From Paenibacillus sp. HB172176 (lineage in GTDB: Bacteria; Bacillota; Bacilli; Paenibacillales; Paenibacillaceae), in NCBI RefSeq assembly GCF_011947265.1, contig NZ_JAATHD010000003.1, forward strand, positions 518,086 to 582,085: DNA of 64,000 nt, read 5' to 3'. Numbering within the stretch: the stretch's first letter is position 1; every line of letters begins with the position of its first letter. The position numbers were made by a program, and so were the translations under genes. Below the pieces are notes generated by a model. That model did no database searches. It was not told the DNA's origin and saw only the letters and a list, made by a program, of their open reading frames with translations. Positions 8,214-17,294 of this stretch are shown one piece after another.

Positions 8214-10487
8214 ATGAAGCTGCGATCCCCGTCATATCTGATGAAGCTTATGTTGTTGTCCATTGTGATCGGCACGGTTCCCGTCATTCTGCTCGGCTCT
8301 TTCGCCTACTATAATTCCTCTCAGACTGTGCAGGACAAAGTGAATGCAGGCAACAAATTGCTCCTGCAGCAAATGCAAATGCGCGCCGAGCAAACCTTAA
8401 AAACCATTGATAATTCAGCGACACAGCTTCTGCAGTCTCCCAGCGTGACCGGAGCTTTTCAGTCCGATATCACCAAATATGATTTTCAATTGGTGCACGA
8501 GCTTTATGAAGGCATATCTCGTATTCAGACATACGAACTAGGAATTAAGGATGTTTTCTTATATAGTCTAAGCAAGAATTGGATCGTTTCTAGCGAAGGC
8601 GTTAATGAATATAGTGATCCTGCGTTCAGGCCGCAGCTTGAAGCGTTCTCGCTTTATAAGGCAGGCTCGTTCTGGACAAGCGGTGCGAAGGATTTGCCGG
8701 AGTCCTACCAATCCGTCTACTTCGTGAAGAAGTATCCGATTAATTCGACCAATCCAACCGGCATTATATGTGTTGTGCTATCTTCTGAGGTTATGAAGGA
8801 GATGGACGCTTTCCTGAACGGTAAGCTCGGAAGCGCGTTTATCCTGGACAGCCATTCGTCAGTTATTGTGCATAAGGATAGAAAGATTCTTGGAAGCAGC
8901 ATGCTGGATCAATCTTATATGACGCCTGCTTTGGAATCGAAAGAACTATCGGGGCAGTACGCAGCGAAACAGAACGGAGAAGATGTAACCGTTACTTATC
9001 GCAAATCAACGTACAACGGATGGAGCTATGTATCCATCGCTTCGAACGACGAAGTCAATGCGCAGAACAAAATTATCGGCTGGATCACTCTGCTAGTATG
9101 TGTAAGTATTCTGTTAGTGACGTTGCTTGTAGCCTGGTTCGGCTCCAATAAGATGTACCGTCCCATCCAATCGCTTTATTCCGCGCTTAAGAGCATTCCT
9201 GTTACAAGCGATCAACCGGAGGCGAACGGCGAGCTTCAGGTCATTGGGGAACGCGTCGATTATTTGATACGCAATCAATCCTTAATTATGAATGAGCTCA
9301 AGGGACAACAGATTCAGCTTAAGGAATTCTTCATGCATAAGCTGTTAAGCGGCACGATTCCCGTCGCCGAGTTCGAAGAAAAGCTTAGTCTCTACGGATT
9401 AGAGCAATTATGGTCATCTATGATTGTTGTAGCGATTCAGATCGATTCTCTTAAGAACACCAGATTTGAAGAAGCGAATCGCGATTTGCTCATGTTCGCA
9501 ATCGGCAATATCGTCGGTGAGCTTGTTGTGCCTGAGCAGAGGCTCAGTCCGATCGTATTATCGGATTATCAAGTGACCTTGCTAGGCTCGGACAATTCGA
9601 ATTTCAAATCAATTGTGTTTAATCTTTGCGATGAGATTCAAAAGGCCGTCTATCAATATTTGAATATCAAGGTCAGCATAGGAATCAGTCGTGCTTTTCA
9701 GCAAATTTCAGATTCGCAACAGGCTCTCCACGAAGCGATGACAGCTTTGAAATACAGGGTGGGATTAGGTCAGGAATCGATTCTGTTCATTGAGGATGTG
9801 CAGCCTCAGAAAATCAATCATTACTTATTCCCGCATGCTGGGGAACAAGCTTTATTCGACTCGATCCGTTCGGGCAATGAAGAGCAATCGGCGACGGACT
9901 TGCATTCGTTTATTGAAGAATTGTTCCAACCTGAGCATCAACATGCGGATTATCAGTTGTCTGTGGTTCGACTGCTGGTTGACTTGCTCAAATTCGGACA
10001 GGAATTGCAAATACCAATGGATCACCTTGGGGAAGACGAGGCAGCTTTGATTCAATCCTTATTTAAGATTAGAGATAAGATGGAGATGGAGACTTGGTTC
10101 TGGATGAATTTCGCACATCCGTATCTGCAGGAGCTTGGCTCGCGGCGCGAATCCCAATACAAGCAAATTTCCGATGCCGTTATGGATATCATAAAGAGAG
10201 AATTCGATTCGGAACTCACCCTCGAGGAATGCTCCGCTCGGATTAACTATCATCCACATTATGTAAGCCGTGTGTTTCGGCAAGAAACCGGAATTAACTT
10301 CGGCGATTATTTGACGCAATATCGAATCGATATGGCAAAAAAGTGGCTCAAGGAATCCGATATGAAAGTATTGGAGATTGCAGAGAGGCTGCAATACAAT
10401 AATTCCGCCAATTTTATCCGCTCATTCCGCAAGATTGCAGGAATGACGCCGGGGCAGTACCGAGAGCACTGGAAAGCCTCGATGTAA
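8214..10487 (+). CDS. Membrane-anchored AraC-family regulator with extracellular sensor (cassette 1)
   Basis: This 757-aa one-component regulator resembles Bacillus YesS. A first membrane helix (about residues 11-31) is followed by a roughly 265-residue extracytoplasmic, Cache-like sensor region. The second helix is at about 297-320 (motif IIGWITLLVCVSILLVTLLV), then a cytoplasmic linker and a C-terminal AraC HTH pair (about 655-750). The HTH ends with the typical RSFRKIAGMTPGQYREHW. ATG 8214 is chosen because AGGGAGG precedes it, and translation from there places the hydrophobic helix near the N-terminus. It closes the first ABC cassette and probably senses the imported oligosaccharide outside the cell. 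It is a candidate activator of the shared promoter boxes at 10603 and 15233. It is paralogous to the regulator at 21583. Confidence 0.88.
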   Translation: MKLRSPSYLMKLMLLSIVIGTVPVILLGSFAYYNSSQTVQDKVNAGNKLLLQQMQMRAEQTLKTIDNSATQLLQSPSVTGAFQSDITKYDFQLVHELYEGISRIQTYELGIKDVFLYSLSKNWIVSSEGVNEYSDPAFRPQLEAFSLYKAGSFWTSGAKDLPESYQSVYFVKKYPINSTNPTGIICVVLSSEVMKEMDAFLNGKLGSAFILDSHSSVIVHKDRKILGSSMLDQSYMTPALESKELSGQYAAKQNGEDVTVTYRKSTYNGWSYVSIASNDEVNAQNKIIGWITLLVCVSILLVTLLVAWFGSNKMYRPIQSLYSALKSIPVTSDQPEANGELQVIGERVDYLIRNQSLIMNELKGQQIQLKEFFMHKLLSGTIPVAEFEEKLSLYGLEQLWSSMIVVAIQIDSLKNTRFEEANRDLLMFAIGNIVGELVVPEQRLSPIVLSDYQVTLLGSDNSNFKSIVFNLCDEIQKAVYQYLNIKVSIGISRAFQQISDSQQALHEAMTALKYRVGLGQESILFIEDVQPQKINHYLFPHAGEQALFDSIRSGNEEQSATDLHSFIEELFQPEHQHADYQLSVVRLLVDLLKFGQELQIPMDHLGEDEAALIQSLFKIRDKMEMETWFWMNFAHPYLQELGSRRESQYKQISDAVMDIIKREFDSELTLEECSARINYHPHYVSRVFRQETGINFGDYLTQYRIDMAKKWLKESDMKVLEIAERLQYNNSANFIRSFRKIAGMTPGQYREHWKASM

Positions 10488-10602
10488 TGAAACGATATGG
10501 CAATTGCCGATTCGGCCTATACAAAATGAAAGACTGGAAAATGCAAGGACTGCGTCCAAGCGTTTCTCTAGTTTTTTTCATTTGCTTCGCTGTTTGCCCA
10601 GA

Positions 10603-10635
10603 TTGCACTTTCGAGATGCAATAGTACTTTTTGAT
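10603..10635 (+). promoter_or_regulatory. Conserved 33-nt upstream box, copy A
   Basis: This 33-nt segment matches 15233-15265 at 28 of 33 positions by hand alignment. The invariant parts are TTGCACTTTC, TAGTAC and TTTTGAT. It lies 45 nt upstream of the -35 element at 10681, the same arrangement as copy B. It is a candidate binding site for an AraC-type activator (inference). Confidence 0.6.
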
Positions 10636-10680
10636 CTATGCCCTAATCTAACAAGATGAAACGGGTATAAGAATGTCCTC

Positions 10681-10709
10681 TTGCTGGAAATCAGATGGCC
10701 ATACATAAT
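10681..10709 (+). promoter_or_regulatory. Sigma-A promoter of the PL9-CE12 gene
   Basis: The -35 is TTGCTG (10681-10686), then a 17-nt spacer and -10 CATAAT (10704-10709). The weak hexamers suit activator dependence. The surrounding 38 nt match the promoter at 15312-15340 at about 28 positions. The 367-nt gap 10488-10854 holds this promoter, the upstream box and a cre site; nothing else is seen. Confidence 0.65.
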
Positions 10710-10757
10710 AAAGCTCGCAGCGCTAGCAGCTAGATAGGTGTCAATGAACAAATATTA

Positions 10758-10772
10758 TTGAAAGCGCATGCA
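10758..10772 (+). promoter_or_regulatory. cre site (CcpA operator) in the PL9-CE12 leader
   Basis: TTGAAAGCGCATGCA fits the Bacillus cre consensus WTGNAANCGNWNNCW at every position. It lies about 50 nt downstream of the -10 element, where CcpA would block elongation or initiation, so glucose repression of the pectate lyase is predicted. Confidence 0.65.
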
Positions 10773-10854
10773 AAAAATGGAGGTGAGGAACGTATTTGAC
10801 TTCTGGATGACAAAAAGAAAAACAATCTGTTACAAAAAAAAGGAGGAAGTGAAA

Positions 10855-13800
10855 TTGGGAAAAATCATGAAATACTTCGTTGCAACGGCATTTAGCTTAG
10901 CTGCAGCATTCGTTATTTCGCATTCCGTATATGCTGCAAACTATTACATCGCTCCAAATGGCGACGATAGCAATTCGGGATCAGAAAGTGCTCCATTCCA
11001 AAGCTTGATGCAGGCACAGTCAGCGGCCTCTTCCGGAGATACCGTGTATATTCGCGGGGGAGAGTATCATGATTTTCAAATTGCAAAAACCGACAGCAAT
11101 TATAATTATGTGAATCATTTCAATAAGGACGGTATTTCCTACGAAGCTTACCCTGGCGATGAAAGACCTGTATTCAATTTCGAGAATGTTCCGACAAATT
11201 TGCGTGTGGCTGCTTTTTTTGTAGCGGATGGAGTAACGGGCCTGAAATTCAAAGGGTTTGATGTGACTGGCGTTAAAGTAGGCGATCAAAAGCAATCCGA
11301 GGTCTTCCGAGTCAGGGGGCAGGCCACGATTGAGCATGTAGTTGCCCATGATAATGAAGCAATTGGCTTCTACTATACGGGATACGGCTCCGGCACGGTG
11401 CGAGACAGCGATGCGTATAACAATATTGGACCAACGGACACATCGGCCTCTAATACCGATGGCTTTGGCGCTCACGCCAATTCAGTTTCGTTCATCAACG
11501 ACCGTGCTTGGAACAACAGCGACGATGGGTTTGACAGCATCAGTTCACATGCCCCCGTACTCTATGACCATAGCTGGTCATTCAATAACAGGGGGAATCA
11601 AGACGGAATCGGCGATCAGAATGGGTTCAAAGTCGGCGGATATTCCTATCGGACATCCGGATTTCCTGATCCGATGCCCGTTCATACCGTACAATATTGC
11701 TTATCCGTTAATAACGGAGCCAACGGTTTTTACGCGAATCATCAGCCGGGTCAATCAGCGACCTGGACGAACAACACAGCCTACAATAATGGAAATGCCA
11801 ACTTCAATATGCTAGAGAGAGTCAGTCAAACCGATATTAACAACATTCCTGGCTATAGAGAGATCTTGCATAATAACATTTCTTATGGCGGTACATTAGT
11901 AGCGAATAGCGAAAGCTCTGCCGAAAAAATAACGAATAATTCCTGGACCATAGACGGCGGGCTGGAAATTAATGATGAAGACTTTGTAAGTCTGGACACG
12001 TCTCAATTATCCGCGCCTAGAAAAGCAGATGGCAGTTTGCCTGATGTTACATTTATGCTTCCGGTGGAATCGAGCCGGCTCTATGAAAACGGTTTAGGAT
12101 ACCTCGCTGACAAAGCCAGCATCGATAGTGAGAGTGATTTCGATTCCGAACATGTTAAATTTGATTTTGGTTCTGCAGAAAACGAAGCAAAAGGGTATAT
12201 TGGTGTATCGGCGGATACGGCTTATACAGAAGATAAAGGCTATGGTTTTCTAGGATTGGGTCCTAACGGTTACCTAGAGGATTCTAGAAGCGACGGCTTT
12301 GTCATGCAAGCTGGACAAGAAATCAAGCTGCAGGATGTAACAAATCAACCTCATAAGAAGGTTAAGGCTAACGATGACGCGGTAGCGGTAACAGAATCAG
12401 ATATGCCTATTCGTTTTGCAGTAAGCGTGGCCCCGAATACCTATTATAAGGTAAAAGTAACATTAACCGGCGCTGATCCAAGCAAGGATGCCATTATCAA
12501 TTTATTTTCAGAAAAAAGGCATATGCTTTTAACCGAAAAGGTAATTCCCGCGGGCGCTCGCTTTTCCTATGAATTTAATGTTAATGTTCAAAATGTATAT
12601 TCAAAAGTAACGGGAACCTACATCGATAAGATGCTGAATATTGCCGTAAACGGTGAGAACGCTGCCATTGCTTCTGCAGAGATTTCACAGCTGAAGCAGG
12701 GTAAAACGCTTTGGGTGTTAGGAGACTCCACAGTGAATGATCAGACTGCGCCTCTCCCTTACTTTAGGCTGCAAAATTATTCTGGCGTCGGCGCGGCTCT
12801 GTCCAAATATATGGGTCCGGATATTGCCGTATCGAATCATGCAGAAAGCGGTTTGGACGATTATACAAGCAGGAAGCATTTCGATCAGTTTAAAGACCGC
12901 ATTCAACCTGGAGATTATGTCTATTTTGAGTTTGGTCACAATCACAAAACCGATGGCCCGACAGGATACTATAACGGGATTTCCTATTATTATAATTATG
13001 TTCACCAAAAAGGAGCGAATTTCATCGTTGTCGGTCCAATTGATCGACATAGGGCTTATCAATACGATGCTTCAACCAATGAGTGGACTTCGACACTGGA
13101 AGGGTTTTCTGCGATAGGAAAACAGTATGTGGATGAAAGAGTTGCTGCTGGCGCAAAGGATATTGCATTTGTCGATCTTAATAAACCATCGCTGGAATGG
13201 TATTCTCAGCTTTGTGAATCGCTGGGTGAAGGAGCTGAGAGTACAGATTATTATTTCCGAGGCATTCAAGGCGGAACTGTAGACGGCACGCATCCGAATG
13301 ACGCTGGAGTTGACCACTTTGCAAACATGTTCATCGAAAGCGCTGAGGCTATCATTCATACGAATCATAATACCCCACAAGCCAAAGTATTGGCTAAATT
13401 ACTAAAGGGCGCAAGAAATGAAACGCCGTATATGGTTCCCGCTTCTATAACAAACTTAGGGCCTGCTCCGAACAGCGCTTATCCTCAGCCGTATGAAACG
13501 ACAGCTGCTCCATTCCCGTTAGTTATAAACGCTATTGATAAAGATACTGATGGGAAGATTGTAGCGATGAAGGTAACGAAACAAGGCGACTTTTCAACTT
13601 ATGGCAGAGGAATTGTTGAGGTCTATAAAGCAAATGGAGAGCTAAAAGGCACTGCGTACGCGAATGAACAAATTGATAACACGCTTGAAGGTGAACAAAC
13701 GGTTACATTCACAACCGACTTGGCAGTCGAGGCTTCCGAAGATGCCGCTATTATTTCAGGTGATAATAATATTAGCTGGACTGAGCAGAATGTAGCCTTA

Positions 13801-14325
13801 CAGGTTCTTCCTGATGAAGGGAAATATTGGACAGATACAGCAAATCTTAATGGACATAGCCCAGAGCTATCGTATAACGTCAACTTTGATCAAGCGGGAA
13901 CCTATCATGTGTGGGTGCAATCTACGGCGATTGATGGATACAGCAATTCTATCCATGTGGGGATAGACGACCACTATCAATTTACACAGAATTATCTTGA
14001 ACAGTCTGTGGATTACGTCTGGAACAATGCAGGGCAAATACAAATTGACGCTGCGGGTTTGCATGACTTTAATGTTTGGGCGAGAGAAGATGGAGTAGGA
14101 CTCAAAGCTATATATTTAACAACAAGCAGTAAGCAACCAGAAGAATACACGAATTGGACAACGAAAGTGGATGTAGCGGAACTGAATGTCATGGATGGGG
14201 AGATCGGATTTAATACAGATATTGCACAAGAAAAAGAAACCTTGAGAGCTTATGTAAAGGGATTTGAAGATAAACCGGGATATCCGCTTACAGATGAACA
14301 GCTTTCAGACTTTTATATCAATTAA
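10855..14325 (+). CDS. Secreted PL9 pectate lyase fused to CE12-like acetylesterase
   Basis: This is a 1156-aa secreted enzyme. The TTG at 10855 is preferred because AAGGAGG lies 8 nt upstream and it gives a clean signal peptide ending SVYA; an ATG at 10768 would add 29 non-signal residues. Residues about 28-350 match family PL9 pectate lyases, right-handed beta-helices with calcium chemistry. DGFG, NSDDGFD (D223/D224/D227, likely Ca ligands) and NGFKVGG (K259, the likely catalytic base) are visible. From about 617 an SGNH/GDSL hydrolase like rhamnogalacturonan acetylesterase (CE12) follows, with GDST (S625) and DGTHPND (D810, H813). The C-terminus (about 940-1110) has a beta-sandwich like the GH115 C-terminal or carbohydrate-binding domains. 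The protein would cut homogalacturonan and remove acetyl groups in one polypeptide. Confidence 0.85.
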   Translation: MGKIMKYFVATAFSLAAAFVISHSVYAANYYIAPNGDDSNSGSESAPFQSLMQAQSAASSGDTVYIRGGEYHDFQIAKTDSNYNYVNHFNKDGISYEAYPGDERPVFNFENVPTNLRVAAFFVADGVTGLKFKGFDVTGVKVGDQKQSEVFRVRGQATIEHVVAHDNEAIGFYYTGYGSGTVRDSDAYNNIGPTDTSASNTDGFGAHANSVSFINDRAWNNSDDGFDSISSHAPVLYDHSWSFNNRGNQDGIGDQNGFKVGGYSYRTSGFPDPMPVHTVQYCLSVNNGANGFYANHQPGQSATWTNNTAYNNGNANFNMLERVSQTDINNIPGYREILHNNISYGGTLVANSESSAEKITNNSWTIDGGLEINDEDFVSLDTSQLSAPRKADGSLPDVTFMLPVESSRLYENGLGYLADKASIDSESDFDSEHVKFDFGSAENEAKGYIGVSADTAYTEDKGYGFLGLGPNGYLEDSRSDGFVMQAGQEIKLQDVTNQPHKKVKANDDAVAVTESDMPIRFAVSVAPNTYYKVKVTLTGADPSKDAIINLFSEKRHMLLTEKVIPAGARFSYEFNVNVQNVYSKVTGTYIDKMLNIAVNGENAAIASAEISQLKQGKTLWVLGDSTVNDQTAPLPYFRLQNYSGVGAALSKYMGPDIAVSNHAESGLDDYTSRKHFDQFKDRIQPGDYVYFEFGHNHKTDGPTGYYNGISYYYNYVHQKGANFIVVGPIDRHRAYQYDASTNEWTSTLEGFSAIGKQYVDERVAAGAKDIAFVDLNKPSLEWYSQLCESLGEGAESTDYYFRGIQGGTVDGTHPNDAGVDHFANMFIESAEAIIHTNHNTPQAKVLAKLLKGARNETPYMVPASITNLGPAPNSAYPQPYETTAAPFPLVINAIDKDTDGKIVAMKVTKQGDFSTYGRGIVEVYKANGELKGTAYANEQIDNTLEGEQTVTFTTDLAVEASEDAAIISGDNNISWTEQNVALQVLPDEGKYWTDTANLNGHSPELSYNVNFDQAGTYHVWVQSTAIDGYSNSIHVGIDDHYQFTQNYLEQSVDYVWNNAGQIQIDAAGLHDFNVWAREDGVGLKAIYLTTSSKQPEEYTNWTTKVDVAELNVMDGEIGFNTDIAQEKETLRAYVKGFEDKPGYPLTDEQLSDFYIN

Positions 14326-14346
14326 GTGAAACGACGGATTATACTC

Positions 14347-14383
14347 GATGACTTCTGTACCGAACAGGAGTCATCTCTTTTTT
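14347..14383 (+). terminator. Rho-independent terminator after PL9-CE12
   Basis: A 12-bp stem (14347-14358 with 14364-14375, one G-T pair) is followed by CTCTTTTTT. It lies 21 nt after the stop codon and only about 30 nt before the next gene. Confidence 0.85.
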
Positions 14384-14412
14384 AATGCCTTAGGGCTAGA
14401 AGGAGGATAGGA

Positions 14413-15219
14413 ATGAAAATCAAATATACGCTGTTCATTCTACTCGCATGCTTGGGCATAGGGACGTTCGTTCTTTTAGCTTGCAATCATCAAGGGATTG
14501 CTGAAGGCGCAACAGATTTGCCGCATCACGTTAGTTTGGATATTGGAAAAGGCATAAATATGGAGTTTGTTCTGATAGAACCAGGAACCTTTCCAATGGG
14601 CTCTTCTGTTGCTGAGGAGGATGAAGCGCCTGAACATCCAGTTGCGATTTCACAACCGTATTATCTTGGAATTTATGAGGTTACCCAGGAGCAATGGGTG
14701 GCAATGATGGGCAATGACCCAAGTACTTTCAAAGGGGGAAAACGGCCTGTAGATCGTGTCAGCTGGGAGGATTCTCAAATTTTCATAAATAAGCTTCAAG
14801 AAAAAACGGATCGTGAGTTTGCTTTGCCTACGGAGGCGCAGTGGGAATATGCCGCCAGAGCCGGAACGAACACCCGATGGCATTTCGGTGATACGGAGTC
14901 CAAGTTGGGCGATTATGCCTGGTTTGAGGGAAATTCCAATGATGAAACTCATCCAGTTGGTCAGAAGGAACCGAATGCATGGGGGCTTTACGATATGTAT
15001 GGAAATGTTCAAGAATGGTGCAAGGATTGGTATGGGGCTCCTTATGCGAAAGAGAAAGCATCCGACCCGCAGGGCAAAGCCTCTGGTGATTCAAAAGTGT
15101 TGCGCGGGGGAGCTTGGGGAGATGACTTTACGATGGTTCGCTCAACCTATCGCAACGCCAATGGCATCGACGCCAAAACTTCGGGCACTGGATTCAGGGT
15201 CGTCATGATGGTCGAATAA
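14413..15219 (+). CDS. SUMF1-fold (formylglycine-generating-enzyme-like) lipoprotein
   Basis: This 268-aa protein has a lipoprotein signal (lipobox LLAC, Cys about residue 24) and then a complete FGE-sulfatase/SUMF1 domain. The typical blocks are visible: PVDRVSWEDSQIF, LPTEAQWEYAARAG, GLYDMYGNVQEWC and LRGGAWGD. True formylglycine-generating enzymes carry two active-site cysteines in the region after RGGS; here that stretch (GDDFTMVRSTYRNANG) has none. Sulfatase maturation is therefore unlikely. It more probably has a binding or other extracellular role in pectin use. GGAGG precedes the ATG. It follows a terminator closely, so it may depend on readthrough or an unseen promoter. Confidence 0.85.
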   Translation: MKIKYTLFILLACLGIGTFVLLACNHQGIAEGATDLPHHVSLDIGKGINMEFVLIEPGTFPMGSSVAEEDEAPEHPVAISQPYYLGIYEVTQEQWVAMMGNDPSTFKGGKRPVDRVSWEDSQIFINKLQEKTDREFALPTEAQWEYAARAGTNTRWHFGDTESKLGDYAWFEGNSNDETHPVGQKEPNAWGLYDMYGNVQEWCKDWYGAPYAKEKASDPQGKASGDSKVLRGGAWGDDFTMVRSTYRNANGIDAKTSGTGFRVVMMVE

Positions 15220-15232
15220 TGGTTTGGCATCG

Positions 15233-15265
15233 TTGCACTTTCCGGATGTAGTAGTACATTTTGAT
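15233..15265 (+). promoter_or_regulatory. Conserved 33-nt upstream box, copy B
   Basis: This is the counterpart of 10603-10635 (28 of 33 identical). It begins 75 nt before the second conserved block, against 74 nt in copy A, and lies upstream of the second ABC cassette. It is probably the operator of a shared activator. Confidence 0.6.
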
Positions 15266-15311
15266 AACAAGAGCGTAATCATTGGGGTATAGCAGTTTCA
15301 AGAAAATCCCC

Positions 15312-15340
15312 TTGTTGGAAATTGAATGCCGTTTCATAAT
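15312..15340 (+). promoter_or_regulatory. Sigma-A promoter of ABC cassette 2
   Basis: The -35 is TTGTTG (15312-15317), then a 17-nt spacer and -10 CATAAT (15335-15340). It is embedded in sequence closely similar to the PL9-CE12 promoter. Transcription would start near 15347, about 37 nt before the first permease. Confidence 0.65.
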
Positions 15341-15383
15341 AAAACCACATCGCTCGAGACGAGAAAATGTCGGAGGCTGAAAG

Positions 15384-16340
15384 GTGGTGAAAATAGCTAT
15401 GAAACCGGCAGTGATAAAGATTCACAACTATCAAAGAAACAGTAAGCTGCGCCAAATGCTCCGTGATAAATGGATGTATGTATTGCTGACTCCTGGGTTG
15501 TTGTACTTTCTGGTATTCAAATATTTGCCGATGTGGGGAGTCCTGCTCGCTTTCAAAAACTATCAGCCTTATTTGGGTTTTAGCAAAAGCGAGTGGGTAG
15601 GACTGGAGCATTTCCGCATCTTATTTGCTAACCCGGAATTCGGCATGCTGCTTGAGAACACCTTGATCTTATCTTTCTATAATCTAATTTTCTACTTTCC
15701 TGCACCCATTATACTGGCTCTGCTCCTGAATGAAATCCGGCTTTCTTTCTTTAAGAGAACGATTCAAACGCTGGTTTATGTTCCGCATTTCATCTCTATG
15801 GTAATCGTTGCTAGCTTGACTTATGTATTCCTGACGACGGAAGGCGGAGTTGTCAATGAGTTTCTGAATCAGCAAATCGGACATAAAATCGATTTTCTGA
15901 CCTTGCCGGAGTGGTTCCGTCCCATGATTATCGTTCAGACGATTTGGAAGGAGAGCGGTTGGGGAACGATCATATTCCTTGCAGCATTAGCTGGCGTGGA
16001 TGTTGAGCAATATGAAGCAGCCATTATGGATGGAGCTAATCGCTGGCGGCAGATGTGGCATATCACGCTTCCATCCATAAGGAGCACCATTGTCATTTTG
16101 TTGATTCTTCGGATGGGCAATGTTCTTGATAATGGCTTTGAACAAATTTATTTGTTATTAAACCCTCTTAATCGGAGTGTAGCGGAAGTATTCGATACTT
16201 ACGTGTATATGGTTGGCATCACGCAAGGCGCGTTTAGTTATAGCACCGCGGTGGGTTTGTTCAAATCCGTTGTCGGAATCATTCTTGTGCTTGGAACCAA
16301 TTGGCTTGCGAAGAGATTCGGCCAGTCCGGTTTATATTAA
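15384..16340 (+). CDS. ABC sugar transporter permease, LplB type (cassette 2)
   Basis: This 318-aa permease is paralogous to the one at 4695, with the same length, helix pattern and EAA loop (YEAAIMDGANRWRQMWHITL). The GTG start at 15384 has GGAGG 7 nt upstream; an ATG at 15399 preceded by AAAGGTGG is a reasonable alternative. It is the first gene of a five-gene run: permease, permease, binding protein, PL26 lyase, sensor. The PL26 gene in the same run suggests rhamnogalacturonan-derived oligosaccharides as substrate. Confidence 0.9.
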   Translation: MVKIAMKPAVIKIHNYQRNSKLRQMLRDKWMYVLLTPGLLYFLVFKYLPMWGVLLAFKNYQPYLGFSKSEWVGLEHFRILFANPEFGMLLENTLILSFYNLIFYFPAPIILALLLNEIRLSFFKRTIQTLVYVPHFISMVIVASLTYVFLTTEGGVVNEFLNQQIGHKIDFLTLPEWFRPMIIVQTIWKESGWGTIIFLAALAGVDVEQYEAAIMDGANRWRQMWHITLPSIRSTIVILLILRMGNVLDNGFEQIYLLLNPLNRSVAEVFDTYVYMVGITQGAFSYSTAVGLFKSVVGIILVLGTNWLAKRFGQSGLY

Positions 16341-16359
16341 GGGGGAGGAGATTGCTTCA

Positions 16360-17244
16360 ATGGCCAGACATTATAAGACGGTTTCCGGGACTCTATTCGA
16401 TAGTGTTAATTACATCTTCCTTGCTATATACGGCTTGGTTGCGGTTCTTCCTTTTATTTACATCGTCGCAGGTTCCTTTGCCAGCGATGCAGAGCTCACG
16501 AAGAGAGCGGTTTTCCTCATTCCGGAAACCTTCACTCTCTCGGCATATGAATATGTATTTTCCACGGATACGATTCTTCAAAGTATATGGGTGTCGGTAT
16601 TTATAACATCTGTTGGGACAGTCGTTAATCTGATATTTACCGTAACAATGGCATATCCTTTGGCCCGCAGAACTTTGGTTGGTCGCAATACGTTGCTGAA
16701 TCTGGTCATTTTCTCCATGTTGTTCAGCGGCGGAATGATTCCATCTTATCTCGTTGTCCGAGAAATGCATCTGTTGGATAGCTTATGGGCTTTGATCATA
16801 CCGGGGGCTATAAACGCCTTTAACCTGATTATTATTAAGAATTTTTTTCAAGAACTCCCTCCAGAGCTTGAAGAGGCTGCCAAGATTGACGGTTGCACCG
16901 AATTGGGGATGTTATGGAAAATCATTCTGCCTCTGTCCAAGCCAGTGCTCGCAACTTTTACATTGTTTTACGCCGTTTCCCATTGGAATAGCTTCTTCCA
17001 GGCGCTGCTCTATATTAATGATCCAGCCAAGTGGCCGTTGCAGGTCATGCTGAGACAGATTGTCATGTTGTCTCAATCGGCTGCAGGGGATATGAGTAAT
17101 ATGGATCCAAATTTTGTAAAGCCGCCGGAGCAATCTATTAAGATGGCTGTTATCGTGGTATGCACCATTCCAATTCTGATCATCTATCCGTTCCTGCAAA
17201 AGCACTTTGCAAAAGGAGTCTTAATAGGCTCGGTTAAGGGATGA
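16360..17244 (+). CDS. ABC sugar transporter permease, LplC/YtcP type (cassette 2)
   Basis: This 294-aa second permease subunit pairs with the one at 15384. ATG 16360 is chosen because GGGAGGAG lies upstream and it lies 19 nt after the previous stop; the longer open frame overlaps the upstream permease gene. The EAA loop EEAAKIDGCTELGMLWKIIL and the C-terminus FAKGVLIGSVKG mark the YtcP/LplC family. It is paralogous to 5667-6548. Confidence 0.9.
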   Translation: MARHYKTVSGTLFDSVNYIFLAIYGLVAVLPFIYIVAGSFASDAELTKRAVFLIPETFTLSAYEYVFSTDTILQSIWVSVFITSVGTVVNLIFTVTMAYPLARRTLVGRNTLLNLVIFSMLFSGGMIPSYLVVREMHLLDSLWALIIPGAINAFNLIIIKNFFQELPPELEEAAKIDGCTELGMLWKIILPLSKPVLATFTLFYAVSHWNSFFQALLYINDPAKWPLQVMLRQIVMLSQSAAGDMSNMDPNFVKPPEQSIKMAVIVVCTIPILIIYPFLQKHFAKGVLIGSVKG

Positions 17245-17294
17245 CTCGTCCGCAAATGGATGGCGGGTAAATAAAAAGGGAGGTTTTCTGGAAA

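Noticed and set aside
14413..15219. Annotation as an active formylglycine-generating enzyme for the sulfatase at 38319
   Set aside because: The catalytic cysteine pair is missing, the protein is exported, and the sulfatase appears cytoplasmic.
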